Shown one piece after another: positions 1 to 4,963 of a stretch of DNA of 8,383 nt (the stretch's first letter is position 1; each line of letters starts with the position of its first letter). Both the position numbers and the translations under genes were made by a program. This stretch comes from Desulfotomaculum sp. (GTDB taxonomy: Bacteria; Bacillota; Desulfotomaculia; Desulfotomaculales; Nap2-2B): NCBI GenBank assembly GCA_003485325.1, contig DMZI01000054.1:1-8383 (forward strand). Direction: 5' to 3'. Below the pieces are notes generated by a model that searched no databases, had not been told where the DNA came from, and saw only the letters and a list, made by a program, of their open reading frames with translations.

Positions 1-1863
1 TAGCTTCAAATCATAAATTCCCGCTTCGGTGGACTCAATTTTAAATCCGGCCTTTTCAAAAACCCACAGCATTGGCTTGTTTTCCTCTAAAACTTCGGCT
101 GACAGGCTTAAAAGGCCTCCTTTTCTGGCCAACTGAATAAGATAGGAAAGCAGGGTTGTGCCAAGACCTTTGTTCTGGTAATCATCACGAACTACGAAAG
201 CTGCTTCCGCCGTATGCATGATCTCGTCGATCTCATACTGTCCGAAACCCAGCAGTTTTTCCTTTTCATCTTCCTGGATCACTGCTAAAATAATCATTTC
301 CTTCGTATGATCGATTACGGAAAATTGCTGCAGGCGCTCGTGGGGCATATCCTTGCGCATAGAGATAAACCGTTTGTACATGCTGTTATCCGAAAGAGAA
401 TAAAAGAAATCTTTCAAAAGCGGCTCATCATTTATTCTGACAGGCCTCAAAAAGACTTCGACGCCTTTTTGAGTAGTCCTGAATGTTTCCAATTCCTCCT
501 GGTATACACCTTTTTCTCCGGGAATAAAAGCCTGGTCCTGGTAGATCAAGTTCATTTTCTTAGCCTCTTCAATGAGCCAGGGTCTGAATTTCGGATGGGC
601 TATAGAAATTAAGCTCATCGCCCTTTCTCTTATATTTTTGCCGTGCAGGTAGGCAATGCCGAACTCAGTTACCACGTAATTAACATCGCCCCTGTGCAGT
701 GTGACGCCCGCGCCCTCTCCCAGGAAAGGAACAATCCGTGATACTTCTCCATTTAGGGCTGTTGATTTGACAGCCAGGATTGTCTTGCCGTTTCTGGCCA
801 TGACTGCGCCTCTCATAAAGTCGATCTGTCCCCCAATCCCGCTATAAAAAACTTTCCCCAGGGATTCGGCCGTCGCCTGCCCGGTCAAGTCAATTTCCAG
901 TGCTGCGTTGATGGCCGTCATGTTTTCATGCCGGGCAATAATAAGGGGGTTGTTGGTATAGTCGATCGTCCTGAATTCAATGGATGGATTATCGTTAATA
1001 AATTCATAGGTTTCGCTGCTTGCCATGCAGAAGGAAGCGATAGTTTTTCCCCTGTTGATAGTTTTTTTAGAATTATCAACGACGCCTTTTTTAATCAGTT
1101 CCACAATACCGTCTGATAAAAGCCCGGTGTGCACTCCCAGGTTTTTTTTATCAACCAGGTTAGCCAAAATTGCGTTTGGAATATTTCCATATCCTACCTG
1201 GATAGTATCCCCGTTTCTGACAAGCCGCGCGACATTATTACCGATTTTTTGCGCAACCCCGCTTTCCACCTCAGACCTGTACTCCAGAATAGGTTCATCA
1301 AAAGGAACTATAAAATCAACTTTGTTGATGTGGATAAATCCATCCCCGTGCACCCGCGGCATGTTTTTATTGACCTGGGCGATAACGAGCCGCGAGTTTT
1401 CAACAGCCGCCTTAACAATGTCCACGCTCACACCCAGGCTAAGGTAACCGTGGCTGTCCGGGGGTGATGTCTGAATCAGGGCCACATCAAGGGGAACAAC
1501 TCTGCGGTAAAAAAGATCCGGAATCTTAGATAAAAATACAGGCGTATAATCAGCAGCGCCTGTGTTTACGGCCTCCCTGGTCTTGGCCCCGATAAACAAA
1601 GAGTTGTGTCTGAAATTTGACTTAAATTCCCCCTGAGTATAAGGGGCGATATCTATGGTCCAAACGTGAAGTACCTCCGCATCAAAAAAGGCCTTCGGAT
1701 AAGACTTTACGTAATCGGCAAGAGAGTGCACAAGAAACCTGGGTTCCCCGCAGCCTGTTCCTATAAATATCCTGTCTCCCCGGTGAATTTTGCCGAATAT
1801 ATAGTTCAACTGCGCACATTTCTTTTTATATTCCTCGACCCAGGAGTTAATCCCCCGTTCCAT
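1..1863 (-). CDS. Acetyl-CoA hydrolase/transferase fused to GNAT acetyltransferase domain (partial, C-terminus off window)
   Basis: The minus-strand frame opens with ATG at 1863-1861, 9 nt after a GGAGG site (1873-1877), and stays open for 621 codons to the window edge, so the stop is not seen. Residues about 1-440 match the 4-hydroxybutyrate CoA-transferase/acetyl-CoA hydrolase family, which moves CoA between acyl groups or hydrolyses acetyl-CoA in the cytoplasm. Recognisable pieces are QTSPPD, the oxyanion-type segment GNIPNAI, SGIGGQIDF (341-349) and the C-terminal VTEFGIAYLHGK and IAHPKFR blocks. From about residue 465 a GNAT domain follows, with the acetyl-CoA loop QNKGLG at 563-568. This hydrolase/transferase-GNAT fusion is a known architecture in anaerobes. 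Oddity: the position where clostridial AbfT carries its catalytic Glu (HSEMISDG) reads HTGLLSDG here, with Gly247. Acyl substrate and GNAT target are unknown. Confidence 0.93.
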   Translation of the reverse strand, partial: MERGINSWVEEYKKKCAQLNYIFGKIHRGDRIFIGTGCGEPRFLVHSLADYVKSYPKAFFDAEVLHVWTIDIAPYTQGEFKSNFRHNSLFIGAKTREAVNTGAADYTPVFLSKIPDLFYRRVVPLDVALIQTSPPDSHGYLSLGVSVDIVKAAVENSRLVIAQVNKNMPRVHGDGFIHINKVDFIVPFDEPILEYRSEVESGVAQKIGNNVARLVRNGDTIQVGYGNIPNAILANLVDKKNLGVHTGLLSDGIVELIKKGVVDNSKKTINRGKTIASFCMASSETYEFINDNPSIEFRTIDYTNNPLIIARHENMTAINAALEIDLTGQATAESLGKVFYSGIGGQIDFMRGAVMARNGKTILAVKSTALNGEVSRIVPFLGEGAGVTLHRGDVNYVVTEFGIAYLHGKNIRERAMSLISIAHPKFRPWLIEEAKKMNLIYQDQAFIPGEKGVYQEELETFRTTQKGVEVFLRPVRINDEPLLKDFFYSLSDNSMYKRFISMRKDMPHERLQQFSVIDHTKEMIILAVIQEDEKEKLLGFGQYEIDEIMHTAEAAFVVRDDYQNKGLGTTLLSYLIQLARKGGLLSLSAEVLEENKPMLWVFEKAGFKIESTEAGIYDLKL

Positions 1864-1897
1864 AGAAGATCGCCTCCAAATTAAGTTAGTTAACCAT

Positions 1898-1926
1898 ATT
1901 ATGACACGTAAACTTCATTTTGACAA
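1898..1926 (-). promoter_or_regulatory. Sigma-A promoter of the CoA-transferase/GNAT gene
   Basis: Read on the minus strand, TTGTCA (1926-1921) is followed by a 17-bp spacer and CATAAT (1903-1898); each hexamer matches the sigma-A consensus at 5 of 6 positions. The predicted transcript start is near 1891, giving a leader of about 28 nt that carries the GGAGG ribosome site. The position directly upstream of a long intact gene supports the call. Confidence 0.8.
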
Positions 1927-2080
1927 TAAAACTAAACTAATGATTACAAATATTTATACAATTCAGTTATAGATTTTATAAAGTCTTTAAAAGGATTTAG
2001 CATTCCTACAGCAAATAATATTAGATGGATTCGCCCGGAAGAAGTGTTTTATTTTATACTAAAAAGCGGGGGTTAAAAAA

Positions 2081-2644
2081 ATGAACAAAATTGAGATTGG
2101 AGCGCTTAACTTTTCTTATCCGATGCCCACATTGCTAGTCGGATCTAAAGTCGGCGGCAGGCCGAACTTTATTACGGTGGCCTTTTGCACCGCTGTCCAG
2201 ATGAAACCTCCCGTACTTGCCATTTCCTTGAGCAAGAAACGTTATACAAACGCCGGAATCAAAGAAAACGGAACCTTCAGCGTATGTGTTCCCTCTACCG
2301 ATCTGCTCGGAGCTGCGGATTACTGCGGTATTTATTCCGGAAAAGAGGTAGACAAGTCGGACGTCTTCGAAATTTTCTACGGAAAGCTGGAAACCGCTCC
2401 GATGATTAAGAATTGCCCGATCTGCATTGAATGCAAATTGACAAACGTAATAGACATACTTGCGGAAGACGAGATCTTTCTCGGGGATGTTGTTGAAACC
2501 TATACCGAGGAACAGTACCTTACCAACGGTGTTCCCGATCTGCTCAAAGTTAAACCTTTTATCCTGTCTGTACGCGACAAAAGATACCTGAGCTTAGGTG
2601 AAAACATCGGAACATCCTGGGAAGAAGGTAAAAAATTTAAATAA
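2081..2644 (+). CDS. Flavin reductase family protein (FMN-binding split barrel, flavoredoxin-like)
   Basis: This 187-residue protein has the usual length of the flavin-reductase-like FMN-binding split-barrel family. Diagnostic segments are RPNFITVAFCTAVQ (27-40), MKPPVLAISL (41-50), the loop KRYTNAGIKENGTFSVCVPS (53-72) and DYCGIYSGKEVDKSDVF (80-96), which together form the flavin pocket and dimer face in this family. Members are soluble cytoplasmic proteins that bind FMN and either reduce free flavin with NAD(P)H or shuttle electrons (flavoredoxins). The ATG start lies 8 nt after GGGGG (2068-2072). The gene is divergent from the CoA-transferase across a 217-bp gap and is followed 81 bp later by a broken flavoenzyme gene, suggesting a former redox operon. 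The upstream gap has no convincing plus-strand promoter; TATAAA at 1977-1982 with TATACA 16 bp before it is only a weak candidate. The partner protein is not identifiable. Confidence 0.9.
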   Translation: MNKIEIGALNFSYPMPTLLVGSKVGGRPNFITVAFCTAVQMKPPVLAISLSKKRYTNAGIKENGTFSVCVPSTDLLGAADYCGIYSGKEVDKSDVFEIFYGKLETAPMIKNCPICIECKLTNVIDILAEDEIFLGDVVETYTEEQYLTNGVPDLLKVKPFILSVRDKRYLSLGENIGTSWEEGKKFK

Positions 2645-2689
2645 AGAGATATAAACAGGATCTGTTTTGAACAGAATAAAGTATGCCCT

Positions 2690-2701
2690 GCAAGTACTTG
2701 C
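2690..2701. repeat. 12-bp perfect palindrome between flavin reductase and oxidoreductase remnant
   Basis: GCAAGTACTTGC is a perfect 12-bp palindrome. Just upstream, TCTGTT (2661-2666) and AACAGA (2670-2675) form a 6-bp hairpin with a TTG loop, without a following T tract. The palindrome could be an operator or a small intercistronic mRNA structure; nothing decides between these. Confidence 0.35.
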
Positions 2702-2725
2702 AACGCATGAAGGAGGCGCCTTAAA

Positions 2726-3187
2726 ACGGAGAAGGACTCTATTATAATCATCGGGGCGGGACTGGCCGGTCTCTCAGCAGGCTGCTATGCACAGATGAAC
2801 GGATACAAAAGCAGGATCTTTGAATATCACAGCAAACCCGGCGGGGTTGCGGCCTCCTGGGAGCGCAGCGGATACCTTATTGACGGCGGCATCCATTTTC
2901 TGATGGGACACCGGCCGGGACAAAACACTTTTAACCTGTACCGGGAACTTGGAGTCGATTTTTCAGAAATTAAGGATATGGGAACCTATTGCCGCTTTAT
3001 TGATCAAAACAGCGGTTACAGTTTGGAAGTCACCCGCGACCTCGATCTCCTGGCCGGACAATTAAAATCACTTTCCGCAGATGACGCAGTAATTGTAGAT
3101 GATTTAATCTCAATTGCCAGGGATGGGCGCGGTGTGCAAATGTTCGGGATCAGGGACGCAAAAACATTTCACACCTCAATACCATGA
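2726..3187 (+). pseudogene. Truncated FAD-dependent oxidoreductase (phytoene desaturase/CrtI-like), start codon lost
   Basis: The open frame encodes the N-terminal dinucleotide-binding part of a CrtI/amine-oxidase-like flavoprotein: IIIIGAGLAGLSAG (from 2741), an E that would bind the ADP ribose in IFEYHSKPGG, then YLIDGGIHFLMG. Such enzymes are usually about 450-500 residues and oxidise or saturate isoprenoid or other hydrophobic substrates using FAD. Here the frame stops after about 154 codons at 3187, and nothing downstream continues the family. No ATG, GTG or TTG precedes the Rossmann motif in frame. An ideal AAGGAGG (2710-2716) sits 9 nt before ACG at 2726, exactly where ATG is expected, so the start has probably mutated. 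The first in-frame ATG (2795) would delete the FAD motif. I call it a pseudogene of a gene once cotranscribed with the flavin reductase. A low-level ACG start cannot be excluded, but the truncation would still remove substrate binding. Confidence 0.8.
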
Positions 3188-3271
3188 CCAGATTAGCTTT
3201 GCAATGTTTTCAATGCCCGTACCGGGTTGATACGGGCATTATTGATTATGCTATTAGCGAAACATTTCACA
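3162..3271. repeat. 12-bp direct repeat flanking 86 bp at the pseudogene break
   Basis: AAACATTTCACA occurs at 3162-3173 and again at 3260-3271. The first copy lies in the last codons of the truncated oxidoreductase and the second in the non-coding DNA beyond it. The 86 bp between them contain the hairpin at 3212-3240 and no terminal inverted repeats. This could be a target duplication around a small insertion, or a recombination footprint tied to the truncation. Confidence 0.5.
3212..3240 (+). repeat. 10-bp perfect inverted repeat, possible weak terminator
   Basis: AATGCCCGTA (3212-3221) and TACGGGCATT (3231-3240) pair perfectly around a 9-nt loop. What follows (ATTGATTATG) is AT-rich but not a T run, so it is at best a weak intrinsic terminator for the flavin reductase/oxidoreductase transcript. 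It lies 66 bp before the RNA promoter and may insulate it from read-through. Confidence 0.5.
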
Positions 3272-3305
3272 ATTATAAAATATTTTATTATTTCTAAAAA
3301 TACTA

Positions 3306-3334
3306 TTGACTTATTTTTATTTACTGAATATAAT
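3306..3334 (+). promoter_or_regulatory. Near-perfect sigma-A promoter of the orphan RNA
   Basis: TTGACT (3306-3311, 5 of 6) is separated by exactly 17 bp from a perfect TATAAT (3329-3334). Surrounding DNA is very AT-rich. The predicted start is near 3341. No open reading frame begins downstream, so the promoter appears dedicated to the non-coding transcript ending at the 3673-3718 terminator. It is one of the best promoters in the window. Confidence 0.85.
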
Positions 3335-3340
3335 AATCCT

Positions 3341-3718
3341 ACCAGGGAAACAGCCAGGCTAGTTGCTTGGGATTACCCTAAAAAACCCGATCGGCGTTGG
3401 AACAGCAGACTCTGGAAGGGTAGGTCTAACATAGAATCAAAGAATGGTTTGAAAAACCGTTAAGGTTTCAGAAAAATTCTTAAAAAAGGTTCTTAGTTAT
3501 TCGTTATTTTTGAAGGGAAAGCTATCAGCCAGCACTTAATCCGGACGGCGGTGAGGTTGTATAAAAACAACTTTGTGGCCTAAGGAGTCGGGTCAGTAGG
3601 AAGGGATTGATCGACTTTCCGAAATTTTAGGGTAAAGAAGGAGGGACGTGCCTAGTTGCACTACCTAGAAGGAAGAGCAGGAAATCCCGAAATGGATTAA
3701 ATCCTGCTCTTTCTTTTT
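3341..3718 (+). ncRNA. Candidate structured non-coding RNA of about 378 nt, class not recognised
   Basis: A consensus promoter and a strong terminator bracket a 378-nt interval with no plausible coding frame; the longest starts give about 10 codons. Base composition changes from the AT-rich flank to a mixed, self-complementary sequence. Pairings found by eye are: CCAGGC/GCTTGG (3354-3359 with 3365-3370, loop TAGTT); TACCCT with AGGGTA (3374-3379 with 3417-3422); AATGGTTT/AAACCGTT (3443-3450 with 3454-3461); GTTGT/ACAAC (3556-3560 with 3567-3571); a 9-bp helix with one bulged G at 3586-3595 with 3608-3616, whose loop is GTAGGAAGGGAT; and GTGC/GCAC (3648-3651 with 3658-3661). CCTACC (3338-3343) could also close a 5' domain with GGTAGG (3419-3424). 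I find none of the hallmark segments of RNase P RNA, tmRNA or SRP RNA, and no downstream gene that would make it a riboswitch. Function is unknown. Ends are approximate. Confidence 0.7.
3673..3718 (+). terminator. Intrinsic terminator of the orphan RNA
   Basis: AAGAGCAGGA (3673-3682) pairs perfectly with TCCTGCTCTT (3702-3711). An inner stem AATCC/GGATT (3683-3687 with 3694-3698) closes loop CGAAAT. The run TTCTTTTT follows at once, a textbook plus-strand terminator. It ends 3 bp before the stop codon of the convergent flavodoxin-fold gene. Read on the minus strand the same stem is followed only by TTCCTTC, so it may stop that transcript less efficiently. Confidence 0.9.
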
Positions 3719-3721
3719 CAT

Positions 3722-4309
3722 TTAAAATAAACGTTTAACTATTTCGCGCACTTCCTCCAGCCATTTCCTGCGTTCTTCAAATGTGCTTGTCATGACCATG
3801 CTGAAATTTTTGCGGAAAAAATTCTTTACCCCGCAAAATTCGAAGATACAGGTCTTCCAGATAGCCTCCAGGGGATCGCCGAAAACTTCCCTTTCCCTCT
3901 GTTCAGGAGTGTTTGAAGTATTGAATATCACGGCTATTTTGGCTTTTAACAGACCGTCGGGAATTCCTTCGCCTGAGCCTCCTTCTTTAAATTCATAAGC
4001 CACACCCGGCCTGAAAACCCTGTCCACCCATCCCTTTAAAATGGCAGGCGGCTGGCCCCACCAGTTGGGGTGAACAATCACTATGCCTTCCGCGCTGCTT
4101 AACTCAGAGCAGTGTTCTTCAATTTTTTGTTCCAGTTCCGTATGCCGGAGAAGTTCGTTTTTAGGCAAAAGGGGATCAAAAATTTCTTCGTACAGGTCGT
4201 GGAAAAAGATCTGATGGCCTTTTTCCTGCAAGGCGCCGACAACTGCTGCGGCAATAGCGCTGCTAAAACTTCTCTTTCGCGGATGACCCAGAATTACAGA
4301 TACTTTCAT
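3722..4309 (-). CDS. Flavodoxin-fold NAD(P)H-dependent oxidoreductase (quinone reductase family)
   Basis: The 195-residue protein fits the flavodoxin-2/NAD(P)H dehydrogenase (quinone) family, whose members bind FMN or FAD and transfer two electrons from NAD(P)H to quinones or other acceptors in the cytoplasm. Signature parts are the N-terminal strand and phosphate loop MKVSVILGHPRKRSFSSAIA (1-20), and HPNWWGQPPAILKGWVDRVF (80-99), where the WWG segment packs on the isoalloxazine. GVAYEF (102-107) and a C-terminal helix KWLEEVREIVKRLF complete the domain. Length is normal and nothing is disrupted. ATG at 4309 lies 6 nt after AAGGG (4316-4320), with its own promoter just upstream. It faces the orphan RNA tail to tail. 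The physiological acceptor is unknown. Confidence 0.92.
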   Translation of the reverse strand: MKVSVILGHPRKRSFSSAIAAAVVGALQEKGHQIFFHDLYEEIFDPLLPKNELLRHTELEQKIEEHCSELSSAEGIVIVHPNWWGQPPAILKGWVDRVFRPGVAYEFKEGGSGEGIPDGLLKAKIAVIFNTSNTPEQREREVFGDPLEAIWKTCIFEFCGVKNFFRKNFSMVMTSTFEERRKWLEEVREIVKRLF

Positions 4310-4338
4310 AATTTGCCCTTTCCGGTAATCAGATGTAT

Positions 4339-4355
4339 CAGCTAGAAACAGCTAG
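4339..4355. promoter_or_regulatory. Possible operator: two CAGCTAG direct repeats one helical turn apart
   Basis: CAGCTAG occurs at 4339-4345 and again at 4349-4355, a 10-bp period, overlapping the predicted transcript start (about 4353) and early leader of the flavodoxin-fold gene. Repeats placed one turn apart at a start site suit a repressor bound to one DNA face. No regulator gene is visible nearby. Confidence 0.35.
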
Positions 4356-4359
4356 GTAA

Positions 4360-4388
4360 ATTATATTTGGCCGGCTAAACAAGATCAA
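4360..4388 (-). promoter_or_regulatory. Sigma-A promoter of the flavodoxin-fold oxidoreductase gene
   Basis: On the minus strand TTGATC (4388-4383, 4 of 6) precedes a perfect TATAAT (4365-4360) by 17 bp. Predicted start near 4353 gives a leader of about 43 nt. The promoter lies between this gene and the broken 2TM gene, so the oxidoreductase does not depend on that gene's transcript. Confidence 0.75.
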
Positions 4389-4402
4389 GACAGTTGGCGG
4401 GC

Positions 4403-4683
4403 TTAAGAGTTTTTTTCTTCACTTTTTAAAAGTTGTTCTGTAATTTCTTTAATTTTTCTTTCTTCCCATTTCGTGCTTGAGATAAATACGGAAAAACCGT
4501 TGATCACAACTCCTATCCCCCAGCCGAACAGGGCCAGTAAAACCACCAGACCCCCGGTGAAGTTGTATAATTGATAAAGAAAAGGAATAGGTTCACGACC
4601 AGATAAACAAAAAGGTGGGTGTAAAAACCCTTGATCTTTTACACCCGTTTCCTTGCCTCCTGAATAGCTTCCGCTTCATTCAT
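4403..4683 (-). pseudogene. 2TM-domain membrane protein, broken by a nonsense codon and a frameshift
   Basis: ATG at 4683, after GGGGGG with good spacing, begins MNEAEAIQEARKRV and then meets TAA (4641-4639, codon 15) where the family normally has Lys. The frame continues after the stop as KIKGFYTHLFVYLVVNLF, then FFINYTTSPG and WWFYWP, the first membrane helix and hallmark loop of 2TM-domain proteins. Immediately after WP the match moves to another frame (LFGWGIGVVINGFSVF, then KWEERKIKEI) and ends at TAA 4405-4403. This is explained by loss of one C at about 4531-4535 (TGGCCC TG for TGGCCCCTG). The restored protein would be about 93 residues with two membrane helices and a charged cytoplasmic tail. 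The 281-bp length, one short of a multiple of three, fits. Functional roles of 2TM proteins are poorly defined. Two independent lesions argue for true decay rather than a single read error. Confidence 0.85.
4617..4646. repeat. 10-bp perfect inverted repeat spanning the nonsense codon of the 2TM pseudogene
   Basis: GGGTGTAAAA (4617-4626) and TTTTACACCC (4637-4646) are perfect inverted copies around a 10-nt loop. The premature TAA (4639-4641) lies inside one arm. If the ancestral codon was AAA, the palindrome was imperfect by one base before the mutation. Confidence 0.8.
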
Positions 4684-4923
4684 TTAAAAAACCCCCCTAA
4701 AGTTTTTACCGGACCGTCAAAAATAAATTCGATCAGATTAATTACTCCCGCCCAAAAACTTCACTATCTTTTTCTCTGTCGACCCATCGATTATGATAAT
4801 TATCCCCTTTGCCAACTATATGGATTAAAGAAATACTTTTCTTTTCTATATATTACACTTAAAATTATACAAGTAAAAGTAAAATCTGGCAAAAATCATC
4901 TGGCACAGATTTTATCCCTGCGG
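4684..4923. other. Non-coding gap between the 2TM pseudogene and the sigma operon
   Basis: This 240-bp AT-rich stretch separates divergent transcription units and contains no open frame with a start and ribosome site. It holds the palindrome GATAATTATC (4795-4804) and, near its right end, the repeats described at 4884-4910. I see no convincing minus-strand promoter for the 2TM gene, which may itself have decayed. Confidence 0.6.
4884..4910. promoter_or_regulatory. Possible regulator site: ATCTGGCA direct repeats upstream of the sigma operon
   Basis: ATCTGGCA occurs at 4884-4891 and 4898-4905, 14 bp apart. The second copy is also the left half of a palindrome ATCTG-GCA-CAGAT (4898-4910). The block lies 14-48 bp before the extended -10 element, covering the -35 zone where an activator or an ECF sigma factor would contact DNA. 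Which protein binds is unknown. Confidence 0.4.
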
Positions 4924-4932
4924 TGTTATAAT
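4924..4932 (+). promoter_or_regulatory. Extended -10 promoter of the ECF sigma operon
   Basis: TGTTATAAT matches the extended -10 form TGnTATAAT exactly. No good TTGACA lies 16-18 bp upstream (CACAGA at the 17-bp position), as is common for extended -10 promoters. Predicted start near 4939 leaves a short leader containing AGGGGG (4951-4956). Autoregulation by the sigma factor itself is possible but not visible as a classical ECF promoter. Confidence 0.65.
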
Positions 4933-4963
4933 TCATAAAGGATCCTTTTTAGGGGGAATTATC

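Noticed and set aside
1920..1925. Plus-strand TTGACA as -35 of the flavin reductase gene
   Set aside because: No acceptable -10 lies 16-18 bp downstream; the overlap with the minus-strand TTGTCA is a by-product of near-palindromy.
2707..2724. Five-codon ORF ATG...TAA over the ribosome site of the oxidoreductase remnant
   Set aside because: It consists mainly of the AAGGAGG site itself, has no ribosome site of its own, and is most simply a coincidence.
3227..3463. 78-codon open frame on the plus strand
   Set aside because: It begins within a hairpin, spans the RNA promoter, lacks a ribosome site and shows no family-like sequence; it is a chance frame.
3341..3718. Assignment of the orphan RNA as RNase P RNA, tmRNA or SRP RNA based on its length
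   Set aside because: None of the conserved segments is present: no GAGGAAAGTCC-type P4 strand, no tRNA-like end or tag frame, and no GGAAG/AGCAG tetraloop helix in the right context.
4112..4345. Plus-strand frames opposite the flavodoxin-fold gene
   Set aside because: They are antisense shadows of a clearly conserved minus-strand gene with good start and promoter.
4789..4807. Fur-box-like sequence around GATAATTATC
   Set aside because: About 14 of 19 positions match the classical box, but the right half is poor, the DNA is AT-rich and no iron gene is adjacent.
4901..4917. Sigma-54 promoter suggested by TGGCAC
   Set aside because: The -12 element at the required spacing reads TTATC rather than TTGCA, so only half of the pattern is present.
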